Shown here in pieces: positions 10,856 through 24,928 of a stretch of DNA of 64,000 nt. The notes under the pieces are model-generated. The model did not search any database and had not been told where the DNA came from. It was given only the letters and a program-made list of their open reading frames with translations. The stretch's first letter is position 1. Each line of letters opens with the position of its first letter. A program made the translations under genes and the position numbers. Origin of the DNA: Marsupella aquatica (Eukaryota > Marchantiophyta); the NCBI GenBank assembly GCA_973895155.1, contig OZ316896.1, positions 15,314,001 to 15,378,000 of the forward strand. The letters run 5' to 3'.

Positions 10856-12197
10856 ACTAGCTCAATACCTGTGCGTTGCACAAAAGAAGTCGTGTCGGCC
10901 AAGATGTCGTTGAGAAAAAATGATGTCATGTTAGCCAAGAGGTCGTGGAGAGAAAAGATGTTGTGTTGGCCAAGAGGTCTTGGAGAGAAAAAAATGTTGT
11001 GTCGCCCAAGAGGTCGTTGAGAGAAAAGATGTCGTGTCGCCCAAGAGGTTGTTGAGAGAAAAGAAGTCATGTTGGCCAAGATGTCGTTGAGAAAAAAAGA
11101 CGTGTCGGCCAAGAGGTCGTGAAGAGAAATTATGTCGAGTCGCCCTAAAGGTCATTCATTGAGAGAAAAGAAGTCGTTGAGAAAAAAAGATATCTTGTCA
11201 GCCAAGAGGTCTTTGAGAAAAAGATGTCGTCTTGGCCAAGAAGTCATTGAGAAAAAAGATGTCGTGTCGGCCAAGATGTCGTTAAAAAAATTGTCATGTC
11301 GGCCAAGATGTTGTTGAGAAAAAAGATGTCGTGTCGGCAAAGACATCGTTGAGGGAAAAGATGTCGTGTCGGCCAAGACATCGTTTAGGAAAATACCCTT
11401 GTGTCGCACAAAAGATGTTGTTAAGAAAAAGATTGTTCCTTTCAAACCTCAACCTCCCCCTTTTCCCCTTTTCCTATTTTTGGTCTTCTCTTTTTCACAT
11501 TCACCATCACTCCACTCGTTCATCGCCCCCCTTCCCCACCCATGTGAGATCGAGGGGCTACCCTACATTGCAAGTGTGCCCCTCGCCTGAGACCTTGCCA
11601 TCAACACCCATGCCATGCGCTTCACTATGTCTTTGGGCCTTATTACTTTTGTTTTTTTGGCATTAAAAATGACACTGCAAATGACTGTAAAAATCACCAC
11701 AAATATTGGGAGAACAGTTTTTTTATTGATGTAGTGACTAAAATGTTATTAGTAATTAAATTACTTTTATGGACTCTTATCATTATTATACAAAATTATG
11801 ATGCACACAATATTAAAATATGTACAATGAATATGTACAATATAAATTTGCATGTGAATATGTACAATATTTACTTGCATGGATGTATAGTCCTTGATCC
11901 TTGTGCATTGATCCTTGTGTTAAAGTCTTTCACTTCTTTTTTTGTGTGCCTCGTGTGAGTCGGCACTGGTGCAACTTTTTGTGATTCACACTAAACTCAA
12001 TTCACACTAACTCAATTCACACTTTGACTTTATTGCTTACCTTTGACCAGATTTTTTAATTTTTGTGCCTTGCAAATCTGAATGACAACCACTTTTTCTT
12101 TTTGACTCACACTAAACTCAATTCACACTTTGACCAGATTTTTTAATTTTTGTGCCTTGCAAATTTGAATGACAACCACTCTAAAAAGTGGCGCAAC
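10856..12197 (-). mobile_element. Helitron-like non-autonomous element (copy A) with internal tandem repeats
   Basis: The left end is ACTAGCTCAATACCTGTGCGTTGCACAAAAG. Read on the minus strand this is a GTGC-AAC-GCAC hairpin followed about ten bases later by CTAG, the pattern of Helitron 3' ends. At 10890-11430 lie many copies of a roughly 35-bp unit containing GTCGTGTCGGCCAAGATGTC and GTTGAGAAAAAAGAT. The right end carries AATGACAACCACT...GGCGCAAC, also found inverted at 23337 and 37713. A direct duplication of a TTTGACCAGATTTTTTAATT block lies at about 12040-12185. The 5' TC expected of a Helitron is not evident. Confidence 0.6.
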
Positions 12198-12633
12198 TTT
12201 GGCTGGCGATAGTGAAAAGTTCCTTATACATTTTATTCTATTGTTTCCATCTTTCTACACTAGCTGAAGTCTAGATCATCTTCAATTCCGGATTTTCTTC
12301 CATTAAGTAGCTTGGCTGGTTTCGCACATTCATTTAATACCAACGTGCGTGACTTCATATTATCAACAAGCATCAAAATACGAGTGGAGTGGTACAGCTG
12401 CGAGTCATCGTTTGCAAGAAAGTTTTATTTATGTTAATTGGTGTCAACCGAAGCCACACCGCCAACTCCTAATAAGGATATCAACGTGAAACCCAAGAGA
12501 GCCTACAACAACTGCAGACAAGGCATCACTCATCAATTTGCTCTTCTCTCATTAGAAGTCAGAAAAAATCTGGAACAGCTCGAGAGCATCCTACACAATT
12601 TTCAATAATTTACAAATTTCAGACACAAGACTT

Positions 12634-15600
12634 TCACTGTCCAGTGCATGCTGATTCCAACTTCGACCGAAGAGATTGTCCTTGCAGCTCTGCCGTGGCA
12701 AGGAGTAACTCGGTGATCTCTATTCCCATCAGAGATACTAAATCATTAACATGGGTGCCTTCTACTTCGCCATTGTTCCTTTCGAATATTTCCTCTGAGG
12801 AAGATTCCATGCAGGAGCTCCCAGGGCTACGTTCTAGTGGCCCTTGAAAACTCACAGGGAGTGCACATCCAAGAGTAAGTGACAGTTGCTTGGCCTCGGA
12901 TTTCACAGACTCCACAGCTTCAATGGCAGATTGAATTGCAGGCTGTGTGAACTCTCCTTGTGATTCACTTGCAACCTGCAGTTCAATCGATCACTTAGGA
13001 AGCTTTCTTTAAGGATCACTTTTTAATGGGAAGTCACCTACTCAAGCAATGCACAGTTCCAACAAGACTCACCTTGACTAGTATCATGCGGAGGCGGTGT
13101 GCTGACTGGGCAAGACGGTCCATACTTGCTACACGTTCTTGAAAAGCTGCATCCTCAACTGGTGGTCTTCAAAGAAAACAATCCGGAATTGCGGAGGTAA
13201 CATCAGCAACGACAACCGGAACAGTTGTGCACAATAATTTTGTCCTTCTAGAGTACTCATCAACAGAGCAGCTTCAAAGGAGACTTCAAATACCTGAATA
13301 CACTATTAACACCATCAATTGTAATGGTATGGGTGACATCGGCAATACTACTATTGCTAGGTGTGACACTTGAGGTAGGCTTGAATGCTGATATATCCAG
13401 ACCCCGCAACCAACCCTTGAGGTATCCTCCACCAGCTATCAACCGTTGTTTCGCCCCAACCACTGGTTTGTCCTCTAGTGCTGGAACAATACTAGTATCT
13501 CCAGCCAAAGATGAGACCTTGGTTTCGATTTGGCTTCCACGCTCAAGTTCCCCACCTGGATATGTGATTTTTTGTTGTTCTAGCCATTGAGTAAGTTCCC
13601 TGCAGATATGCGTGAAATTTGTAACGAACCTAGAATTTGCTATTGAAGATCGTTTAGTCCCCTATCTCAGCCCCCCCCTAAATGCCCTGCAACGAAGCCT
13701 GTGAATAACTGCGCTGAAATTCTACGATGACACCTACATGCCTTCATGTAGCAAATGGTAAAAATTAAACCTTTCCCGCCCTATAAGTAGTTGAAGCTGA
13801 TGCCTCTCCTCGGCCAACTCCAGAAGTGCTTTCACCTTTTCCCCAGTTACCTGCATTGTGAGAATATAGCACACGTGTTCACTGTGTTGAATTACTTCAG
13901 ACTTGACAGAAAAACAGACCAGCCTGGCCATTACATGACAGACACTTATTTGCTCCAACCTAGGATCTTGGAGTACATAGCTTCAGTTCTTCTACTTTGA
14001 ATACCAACTTCAAAGTTCATCTAACCCTGCACTGCTACTCCAATTTGCTTTTGACCTGTTAGCTACGTGTTGCTAAAGTCAAGCCTCTACAAAAAAGTCT
14101 CTTCTGAGAAAACATCACCAAAGGTCTCTGGCATCATCATAATCACCTGCGTGAGCTTTTGATTTAGTTCCGTCACTTGGGACTCGAGGGCTGACTGTGT
14201 TAAAACCTCAAGGTAATATCTCTCCTCTTGCTGAGAAAGAAGAAGCAAGGCTTCTACCTGGAAACCAATGCATGTGAGACGATCTTTAATGTAGCCACAG
14301 ACAAGTAAGAAAATCCAGATTCTGACCTGAATTACGGGAGTATTTCTCAAAGCGAACTGTGGTGTAGCTGTGAGGGGCTTCTGTACATTTTCGAAACTAA
14401 GACCAGCATTTTGAGCTATAGACACTCTTTCAGGAGCTGACTACGGGTCAGATGATCGCTCAAGGGTCCTAAGTACAACAAATAACGAACTAATCTTTCT
14501 GAGATATTACTCTCATTCTCTGTTTTGGAATGTTGTTGAATTGTGCAAAGGCTCCCCAGATTTAAGCAGTACGACGGTTGATGGAGCTTGAAGATCAGAT
14601 CTACCTTTTCCTGCAAAGCTTGTGCAAGTATCTTCCTGCTGTCATCCTCTACAACACTAGACCCACCGTTCTCATTTTGCTCCTAATGTTCAAGCCAACA
14701 ATAACACAATTAACCAAGATAGAGATTTATTGTCACACTAGACGTGTTGCAATCCCCACTTGCGTAGAAGAGAAAGATAAAGATCAATCTTAGCACAGTT
14801 CACGCCTTACGCTTCAGAAAAACCTAACACTAGGGTGTATAACTAGAAGTATGCACCAATGGGAGGTTATTTCTTCCCATGTTCTTTAAGATTCTCACCA
14901 GCAAAGCGAAAACAGGCACGCGGCGATCAAGTCATAGACCATACCTTGCTGATCCCAGCATCTTGACGTGCTGCTTCATCCTCCACGAGGACCTTCAAGC
15001 TCTTCGGATTCCGTGCTATGTCTTTTGTGACTGAATCATGTGTTCTTTCTGAATTGGGCGTTGTGTTCTGTTGTAGTACCTTCGCTTTCACTTTCTCTAC
15101 CAACGTTTGCACACTTTCCTCCACAAGAGAAACCTGTCTCTTCTCAGCTTCTAGAAGCGAAGAAACCAATGTTCTTAGCGAAACTTGCTGCGCTTGCAAC
15201 TGGTGCACCTCCCTGGCAAGAATATATTGTTTCAATGCCTGCCAGATTCAAACTGCATCAATGACTAAAGAAGCTAGAAGAAGACGTTTAAGGTCAGAGT
15301 GCTAAGGCCAAGTCGTCCTCAGAGAACTGAATGACGTTTTGTCTTTACAAGTAGAGCTCTTGGAATCTCCTAAAGGATACAGGCAAGGGGTATTCTGTGA
15401 TGAGGGATGTATCTAGGAGGCCCAGTCCTACACAGAATGTCTCATCCCTGAAATGTTCATTCACAAAGTGGTCAACATGGATCTTTGAGCCATCAAAATC
15501 AGTGACCTACCAGCTGATCTGAAATTATTGCAATCTTTTCCTCTGCGTCCATTCTGGCAACCCGCTCCTGTGATACCAAAGAAAGCAATTTGACAGTATA

Positions 15601-18600
15601 TCGTGAGACGATCGCCTCCTATCGTGGGATAGATCCCCAGGCCCATACTCTTTGTAAATAATCAGTTAACAACTTCCTCCTGTGTGCTGCATATGAAAAT
15701 TTCTCTCTATACTTAAGGAATTACACACCCCTTCTAATTGGCGCTGGAAGTCCATTAACATCGCTTTTGTAAGCTCCAATTCTTCGTGGCGCTTTGTCGA
15801 CTCAGACTTCACGCATACCAATTCTTGTTTCAATTTCGTTGATGCAGATTCTAATAGAGCTAAGTCATACTCAAGTCTTGTTGATGCAGACTGTTCCTGA
15901 GACAGCTGCTCCTCCAATTTGACTGATGCACTTTTTGACCTGTCTAACTCTTCCTTAGCTTGAGCCTGTCAACAATCTTTACAAGTAAGAAACAAGGATG
16001 GTGAAACAATGCAGCTCACGAGGATGCAAATACTCCTCGGTAGAATGTGTGCCTCATAGTTTATCAACCGATTTGAGTATAAAATGAGCAATCAATAAAG
16101 AATCTGATTGAAAGGATAGATGCGTCGCTCGCTCTTGCAGCATTGTCGGGCTCAAAGTGCTGCAATCAATATTTAAAACTGATTGAGCTCCGTTTCAACG
16201 AGGATCAGGACAGACACACGCTGCAATGATCCTTTGGAAACTGTAAGGATTATAGGAAACATACCAAAGAATGCTCCAGTGCACTGCAGCGATCCTCAAA
16301 GTTTTCATCAGAAACTTGACGATAGACCCAGTTCGCATGATCGTCTTCAAGCAATATTTGCGCTTTGTCAATTGCTACTTCATTTATATCTCCGTTCTCC
16401 CTCGTGCTTCCACGGATTTGCCAAAACTTTTCGACTACCTGGACATTGCTCAAAATAACCAATTCTTCAGAGATAACACGGTATCGAGGTCTAGCCAGGT
16501 AAAAGGTTCGGTCATACACTTAGGACTTAAATGTCCTCCTCATCTTACAGGAAAAACGTTAGAGTGGTCTTAGCAGAAGTGTGGCCATGGAGACAAATCT
16601 ATATAATTGTTTCTTATGGTCAAATTAAGTGAACCAAATCGATCCAATAATTATAATAGAAACCGTTCAGCAACCATTTCCTAATCTCATAACTGTAAAT
16701 CAACCAGAAATCCCAATGTTTCAACTCAGAAAAAGTACGGGTGGCGAAGACACAAATCGGAGAATTGTTCGACAACGACAACAAGTTTGTGGACCAGCGT
16801 ACATTTTGTACTCGTTTCAGCTCTACAATGGAGACTTCCATGCTTTGCTGGAGTTCGTTGAAACTTTTCTCCTGTTCAAAACACTGTGCCTTGGTCTCCT
16901 CCAGTCTGGAATAGAAGCCACAGGTTAGTTCAACTTTAAAATCTTCAAGTAGTTTGCCAGGCAAAAAATCATTACAAGAGGATCAGAGAAAAATTTCTGC
17001 ACATTAGCCAGACCTGTTGTGAAGCTCCCTCAGGTCCTTGGTCATTGCCTTCTCAGTGACGTGTAAACTCTCAACCTGATTCATGTCCAGAGACAAGGAT
17101 GAAAAGTATTTGCAACTAAGGAACTGACGCCTAACTATGTACCTCAATTGGGAACTTATCAAACATGGACCGGCAATAATTCCTGTAGGGTTATTATCTG
17201 GACGAGTTTGTATCTATAGAGCAAGCCAGAATTCACAATTACAACAAAAAGATGTAACGTTACTTGACTCCTTTGTTGCTACTAACCTCCAGAACCGCCT
17301 TGTCCCTCTCATTGAAAGCTGCAGCCATTCGACTTTGATAGAACTTTACTTCCTTCTCCAGCTCCTTGTTCTGTAAAACGAAGGATCAGATTGCGACATC
17401 TCAAATCCATACAATCGCTATTCAAAGGGGCGTGACAACATATTGGAAATCCCGATAATTCCATAAATGGAGGCCAATGTTTCCAAAGTTAGGGGTGTAT
17501 TAAATGGGATTCAGCGTTGAGAATCTCTATCTACAAGTATTTCAAACGTCACGGTTTGAAAACCCTATCCAGTAGTCAAGTGTCGCACTAAGAGAATCTA
17601 CAAAATGAGAAGCTAGATACATGTTAGAATAAACGCTTTCCAAAACTCAGGAAACCTCAGGCTCTCAAGACTATGAACTGCGATCTTCCCAGAAAATTGT
17701 AGGTTCAAGAGAAAGTCTAGTCCAGTATCCGCTCTTTGTGCTCAGCCATGACAGAATCTATCCTTGTAGGGCAGTCTCTTCTTGCAGCAGTAGGGTGTTG
17801 TGCAGGTCTGGGCCACTATACGAGTGAATGACAGTGACAAGGCCAGTGAATTAATAAATACCTTGTCCATGGCTGCCTTGTACGCATCAGCAACCCGACC
17901 CTGCAGATCAACAAACATTCCATCATATTTGCATGGTCCATCTCAAGGCGTTGATCGAACAAACGTTTCAGTTTATATAGATTACTTGTTGGCCGAATCA
18001 GCGGTTCACATGACCCAGAATCTCAGGCTACCTTTGCTCGATAGAGTTCTGTCAGTTCTTCTTGCAGATTGAGATTTTCCTTCGAGTGAAGAGCCAACTT
18101 CTGCTTGCATGCTTCCAACTCCTGCTCGAAACCAGCAGCCCTGGTGCAGCCTTTGAGTTGTTCCTCATTATTGCAAAAAAGGTGGTCCTCAAATCAATCG
18201 TAGATGTTTATTAAGCTTGAACAACGATAAGGAAGAAATCGTTCGGTGCGTTTACGGCTCATTAATAAAAGTCAGGAGGATTCCATGAATGTTACAGTTC
18301 AATATCAAATCTTTCAAAGCAGCCGGTGATGAACGGGTCAGAATCCATAGCTGTGATCTCCCACATGAGCCAGCACTACTTGTATTCACCTCCATAATGG
18401 TAATATTCATCTCAAGACAGGAGGAACTTCTAATAGCTCAACTTTCTGGAGTCTGATAGTAAGCCTACACATCTGTCAATAGGTCAACTGACGAGGTCCA
18501 GAATACCACAAAGCCGAGCCGAAGTTTACTAAAATCTCTTAACCCAATTACCAAATTTGTGTTGAGTTACAACCCATAGGTCAAAGGATCTTCAAGGTCA

Positions 18601-18960
18601 TTACAAAAGCTGTTCCGTTATTTTTGTGGACTCACCTCCGTGATTGCAGGCGAGAGGCAATGTCAGAACCACCTGAGAAACCTGATTGCTGCATGCAGAG
18701 AGCTTCAATATCCCGCTGCAACTCCTCTTTTTCTGCAGGCGCAAGGGAGTCGCCTTATCTTACAACTCACTAGACAAGGGTGACGGTCGTAGAGAGTAGA
18801 AATACAGAAACTATGCTAACCAGCGTTACACGAATAGAATAGCACCGCTACAACACGACCTGTACATGATCAGCAGCTTCATCCAGCATGATTAAGCACA
18901 CCTGTCTCTAATTGCACTATGCGCCTCATCAATCCTACATTGCTGTTTGCTGTGTCCTCC
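12634..18960 (-). CDS. Many-exon gene for a long coiled-coil protein, function unknown
   Basis: Spliced coding region; the 5' end is not resolved. Exons I can place by GT/AG junctions and frame are 15727-15965, 14147-14257, 13771-13850, 13294-13599, 13073-13166 and the last exon 12634-12975. More probable exons lie at about 14337-14440, 14960-15235, 16270-16480, 16800-16930, 17290-17370 and 18030-18180. The predicted segments are heptad-rich. The exon at 15727-15965 contains four 14-residue repeats of the type SASTxLxxxLxxxx. The exon at 13294-13599 carries a non-coiled Gly/Ser-rich stretch with GGGYLKGWLRGLD. No catalytic domain, KASH tail or organelle signal is recognisable. It could be a golgin, a nuclear-envelope or a cytoskeletal coiled-coil protein; the sequence does not decide. 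The 5' exons may extend past 18960. Confidence 0.6.
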
Positions 18961-20572
18961 ATCACTGCCTCTCCTGTACAACACCAATTCAGGATGTCTT
19001 CCATCATCAATCGCATATAGCACTGTTACTTCAAGCAGCCTTCAGTTAAGAAAACTGGGTGCTGGTTGGGGTTGTGCCTCCACACTTTGGGCACCACCTC
19101 CATGCGCGCCGGAGGGAAGACAAAAAAAAAGAAACTCTAGATCATCCCATCTTGAAGGTAACGGTCTTTGCGGTTTGAAATATAGCTACATACTCATAAT
19201 TATGTATTGCAACTCCCAAATTGTTTTATTGTCTGTTGGGTCAGTATCAGAAGTACTCACCTGCAGTAGATATGATAAGAGTTTGCTACTGAAACTGTCA
19301 CCAGGAAGTGTCTGCAATGCTTCTCCACCAAGTGGTCTCGAGGACGATATAAGCCACCCTCCAGGTGAACTCCTTTGAGTACCACGGAGCCAGGAATAAG
19401 CTGCTCATGTCAAATGCCGTAAAACCTGTGGCGCTTCAGTTACAGCGTTACAAGCTGACCCAACAGCACTCATGACGGGTGTATTCTTCGTAGTGCCTAT
19501 AAAAACAAAAACACCACCAAATGGATCACACCCAGCACCAGTGATGCAGATAGAATTTCAGAATTGCAACTGTCTTGGGTGCATAAATGCATCCCTCTTT
19601 CTGCTCTATGTCCCTCTTGCTCTTGTGCGGAAATTACAAGCGTAATATTCATCCATTTCCCTCTCCTTGATCCGTGCCGGCAGATCACATGCAATTCATT
19701 AAATTTCACTTTCAGTATCGACACATTCGTCGTCTTTCCCTCGAGATCTCATCCCCAAGACCTTCTTCACACTCATTCTAACAGCAGAGCCCAGCACAAA
19801 GTAAGGTAGGGCAGATATCATTTCACCTCTTCACACCCTGCAGCTGTGCCAAACCTATACAAGTCGTACTAGAGGACGTACCAGTAAACTGTCCTACAGA
19901 GGCTCCCAACTCTGTCCCCCAGATCCGAGCAGGATTCTAAATGCTTCGCACTCGTGTGCTCCATAATAATTGTTCGTGTCGGTGCACATGAAACTCTAAA
20001 AACGAGATTCAATGATCAGAAAGATGACGGATCGTTGAGGCAATCACGGAGATATATGCTCGTTGAGACAATCACGGAGATATGATGGGACCCCTGGTCT
20101 TTATCTGATAAAACACTTGTAAAATGTTGTCACCAACTAAGACCTCTTTGACACTTTTGTTTCCAAACTTCTTGTAACACTTACTATAATGAGTTTTTGC
20201 TTGATATTGTGACCAACAACACCTACTGTGAAATTTATGGTCAAGTGTGCCTAAATCACAAACTGCACGGTCAGAACTAGGCCCAATCTTGGATGGTCAA
20301 TACACATTGGGAGAATGCAAATCGTGGTCGCCGCCCACCCAAACTGCATGACTTAAGTGAAGACAATAAGTTTATGGTCATTCAATTTGAATTTTTACTA
20401 TACCACAGTTTCCAGTAAGTCTTATTTTCAAGCTACCATAGTTTTTTCTCAATGTTCCCAATATTTTTCTTGGTTTGACTATCTGTGTGTGCCCTAGCAA
20501 AAAGTAGTTTGCATCCCACAGCATGAGGGACATGATACAACTGGGCTAGGTGCAATTGTTGTTGGTGATGTT
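18961..20572. other. Possible 5' part or promoter of the coiled-coil gene; otherwise nothing recognised
   Basis: Open frames such as 18947-19378 (+) overlap what may be 5' exons or untranslated sequence of the leftward gene and show no family motif. No other feature is visible. Confidence 0.3.
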
Positions 20573-20917
20573 TGTTAGATATTGCTCTAGTCTTGTGACT
20601 CATGAGCTAACCACAGTTAGGCTAACTCGGGTTAGGACTTAGCTAATGTTAGCGGTAGTGTTGTTGTGTATCTAGCCAAGGCTGATGCCAAACCCTAGTG
20701 GAACTTAGGCTCATTGTTACGGAGCTAGTTGAGAGATAGGGAGAGCTTGTGTTGTGGATGCTTGGTATGGCCGGTCGGCCTAGAGTGCAGTAAATCTCTT
20801 GTGTGTTCCCGTGGACGTAGTCTCAAGTGGAGGTGAACCACGTATCTCTCTGTGTCGACTCTTGTAGGTTGGATGGTTCATGGGCTTGCTGTTGCGAAAT
20901 GTCGTTTATGCTTAACA
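20573..20917 (+). mobile_element. Solo LTR (subfamily A)
   Basis: The 345-bp block begins TGTTAGATATTGCTCTAG and ends TATGCTTAACA. Flanks are ATGTT and ATGTA, a 4-of-5 match to a target duplication. Its first 90 bases match the nested copy at 37929-38245 in reverse orientation. The 5950 and 7053 copies share only the central and right parts, which defines two subfamilies. Confidence 0.82.
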
Positions 20918-23336
20918 ATGTAAAGACAGGTGGAATGTGAGGACTTGTAATGCAATCAATGTTCATCACTATTCAATTATCAAAACATGATCTCGAGCTC
21001 ACAATGTAACATCTCTTGATAATTTGTCTTACTTTATTCTAGGCAAAAACTTTAGGATGCAAAACCATCCTCTAACTGCAATTTTTTTCTCACTCAAAAT
21101 GCATTCAATTGATCAGGAAGAAAGGAAAGTCCAGATGGCATGGAAGTCCATGACAAAAATGACAATGATCGCCCCCAAAATTGATGAGACGGAAGCAACG
21201 CTACCAAACCCTAATTGATCTAAAGACATAAGGCTTTTGTTTAGCCTTGTTCACCAAAGAACAAAAGGCTGCATTATTAAACTGTTAAGAAATTTCGTAT
21301 GGGCGACCGTGACTGCCAACAGACCGTGACTGCAAACAAAATTGTACAATGATGTTGTTAGGAATTGACTCGAGTTCCCTGCTTTAGTTAGGTTGACCTT
21401 ACTAGGGTTAGTTAACCCTTGATTCATTAGGGATAAGATCCACTGTGATTACACTCATCTCAGTTCCCCTTGGGATAGAGGTTGGAGGAAGGCATTGATT
21501 CTCTCCCTCAATCTTCACATGTATTTCATATGTTATGGATCTTACGGGAGTTTCTCCACTCGTGGTGTCTGGTCGGTATATCGTTTGAGAGTGTTGCTCT
21601 CATGTTCCACATTAGCTGACTAGTGTGAGTCGACGAATTCTTACAAACATAGTTAGCTGAGACCAATTTTTTTTTGTAATTCTTGAACATCTTGTACGGC
21701 TCTTAAGAGGGGATCAAAGACCGTAGATCTTGCCCCTTTGTGAATGATTAGTCTCTTTCAAAGTAAGTCCTACACGAGCTGGGGCTGGTTCCATGAACAC
21801 CTTGGCCCCCAATTTAAAATTTCAGGTCTCATCCCGGGCCTCATTAGTATCAATGCCAGGGCTTGATGGTGCCCGCCTTGTGACACATAAAGTGCTTTGG
21901 TGCTTAGTCCATGTGATTATTTTTCAAGTGATCCCACAATATTCTCAAGGGGGCAGATGCTAAGTATAAAGTGTCAAGAACAAATTACACTTTCTTGACT
22001 GGTTGGGGTTGCCTTGAGCTGTACGGACAAAACAGACGGAGATGGTGACCCAATTGCACATAAAACTTGGACGATCATATCTCAGCTGTTTGATGTCCGT
22101 TTCACAAACCATTTTTGCATTACAATGAGGAAGAGCAAGGCTACCCATGGCAGATTTCTCAAAAATAAACTTTGAGAAAAATTTTCTTTCGACAATTGGT
22201 GGGGCTCCCTGATTTCTTGGCAAATGGATGGTGGCAGCCAAGAGGATTGAGGCTGTTGGACATGGCGGACCGGTTAATTAGATAGCACTCTGTCCCAGTG
22301 AGAAAGGAGGGCACACTGCAAAGACAAGAGGTTGGGTGGTCTTTTGTATCAAGAGATATGATTTGGTTTTACAGTTAAAACTTGGTGTGGTATTCTTCTT
22401 TTGTGATTGATATTTTGAGGTTTCTAGTGTATTTTAATTTGTGGCTAACAAATTTCAGTACCTATTGCAACTTCTAAATTTCCCCATGGTGGGTCAACTA
22501 TGTAGAAGAAGAGGGAGAATGATGACAACATTCACCCATACACCAGTAAGAGAGTGTATGTGTGGGGTAGAGTGTATGTGTGGGGTAGTTTGCAGGACTT
22601 GATCAAAACCTCGGGGGGTTGACTATCAAAAATCTTAGGAATCACGTGCGATCCAAAATAGGTATTTTTCATAGAAATTAGCTAAATTTTTAAAAAGCGT
22701 AGGAAGAAAAGAAGGTATTATAGACCAATATTTACAGAATATTCTCTAATATATACCTTTTATAAAGTAAAATAGGTCATTAATATTGAAAATAGAGAAT
22801 TTTTTGGAATATTCCCATTATAAAATAGGTGTGTTTATATTAGGCTAGGATCGCACGTGGTACCCCAAAATATACACTAAATTAACCCCCCAAGATCAAA
22901 ACTATGGGGTGGACTAGTCAATAGACTTGATCAAATTTACATTACTGGGAATATAAACAAAATAATATATTCATTCCTATGTGTGAAGCAATCCAGATAT
23001 CATCCCTATACGTCCCTATAATACAATACAAACAATTTTAGGGGAAACAACCACATTTGTCGTGTTTAATTGTTTAATAAACAGATGACAATGGGCCAAA
23101 GAGCTTAGAAAATATCTATAAACTAAATTATTATCACTAATAAGTATATTATAAAAATACAAAAAATTAATGAAGGGTTTTAGAGGAGGGCCCATTCACA
23201 AGGAATAAGGATCTAGCAATTTATTCAAGTTTGACTATTAATGTTTCAAGTTTATATTGTTCAACGATAGTTAGAGCTTGATGACCTCCCAACTATACTA
23301 ATTGTTAAACATAATTAGAAACTATAATAACGGACT
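20918..23336. other. AT-rich intergenic DNA, no gene recognised
   Basis: A possible diverged LTR-like block starts TGTTAGGAATTG at 21356, but I could not find its end. The region around 22640-23170 is strongly AT-rich. No coding region is supported. Confidence 0.35.
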
Positions 23337-24260
23337 GCGCCTTTTTTTAAGTGGTTGTCATTCAAATTTGACAAGGCTTTTTGAGTGAAAGAAAAGTGAA
23401 TTGGAAAAAGAGAAAGAAATAAGAAGAAAATAATTATGTTTGGTGTGAACACGATTCTCCAAGCAAGAAAAGTACAAAGGATTCCCTTTTACCCTCCATG
23501 ATAATCATGCATACAAAGTGCTCCTCCCTCTACCATCCATGCCATACTATGCTCCATGCCATATCATCCATGCATAGGATAATTACAAATATTACATAAT
23601 CAATAAAATAGTGCACAATCTAATAAAAAAGACGAGACAAGAAAAATAGTGAAAAAGAAGGAAAAAGAAGGGGGGGGACAGCATATTAAGGTTTAAAAAG
23701 ATACAAATTACAAAAACAATTTAAAAAATCATTCTCATTTTGTTGTACTTTGGTGGTGGATGTCGCCTCTCTTTGTGTCATGACATCTTTCACTCAACAT
23801 TTTTTTTTACGCAATGAGATGTTTCTAACAAAGATATCTTTTGCCCCATGATATTTTTTCAACTACATCTTTAGCACAACGTCATCTATTACGCATGGAC
23901 ATCTTTTGCCAAATAATATCTTTCAATAAACTACATCTTTTGTGCAATGACATGTTTCAAGCAATCACATATTTACTTAACGACATCTTTTATTTAACAA
24001 CATGATCTTAAATGCAACAACATCTTTTGTGCAACGAAGACTTGACAGCATATATGACTAAAGACATCCTTTTACTTATGGACCATTTTAATTGTACTTA
24101 ACAACATCTTGGGTGTAACTACATCTTGTTTTAAACGATATCTTTCGCGACATGAAATATTTTCTCTTAACTACATCTTTGGCGACACGGCATATTTTCT
24201 TTTAACTACATCTTGGGCGTCACGGCATCTTTTGTGCAACGCACGGGTATTGAGCTAGTT
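23337..24260 (+). mobile_element. Helitron-like non-autonomous element (copy B)
   Basis: It begins near GACTGCGCC followed by AAGTGGTTGTCATTCAAATTT, and ends TTTTGTGCAACGCACGGGTATTGAGCTAG. That right end is a GTGC-AAC-GCAC hairpin about ten bases before CTAG, followed by T, as in Helitron 3' ends. The interior at 23760-24240 is a run of units of the form ACATCTTTTGTGCAACGACATC. It matches copy C (37713-38958) along most of its length and copy A in reverse. No protein is encoded. Confidence 0.65.
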
Positions 24261-24928
24261 GGTAATAATTTTATGAAAGCTAAATGTAGGCTAAGTAGGA
24301 TGGACGAGGCTTGAGTTTAGGGTTACCCATTAGTTTAATTTAATTTGTAAAATTGGAAATTTTTGTTTGTTATTTGCATTGCATAAAAGCTCAGACATTC
24401 ATGATTCTCTGTGGGGTTGAGATGGTTTGTTTTAGGGTCACTAGTCAAATTTCTCTTTGTGACCCCCCTTTTGTGATTGACTTGTGATCTCTACCTTTAA
24501 TTCAGTTTGTTGTTTGGTCTGGCTTCCCTGTTTTGCGGTCGTTGGATTTTGGGGTTGGGGCTTGGTTTTTTTTGGTCTACCTGGGTTTATCCTTGGTTTA
24601 TCTTCTTGATTAGATCTCTTGCCTTCAAGATCATGGCACAGAGAGGGGACGTGAGGCGTAGTTGTGATAAGCATGTTGACAGGATGGAATTAACAAAACC
24701 CTTGCATCTCCCGTCTCATGACAATAATTCACCACCTTTGTCCTGAATTCTTCATGAAATATTTGCATGAAGTTCTTATCCACAAGCCCCTGCTTGATCA
24801 AAGGGTGCTCTGAATCTACAAATGGACCCATCAATACAAGAACACTTCCTACAGGTTATCTTCCATTTGTTTGCCAGGAATGAAGAGAGCCTTCCTAGAA
24901 TGAGTCCAGGGATTTTAATATTGGATGA

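Noticed and set aside
21356-21650. Possible further LTR starting TGTTAGGAATTG
   Set aside because: No matching TAACA-type end with a target duplication was found, and similarity to the four solo LTRs is too weak.
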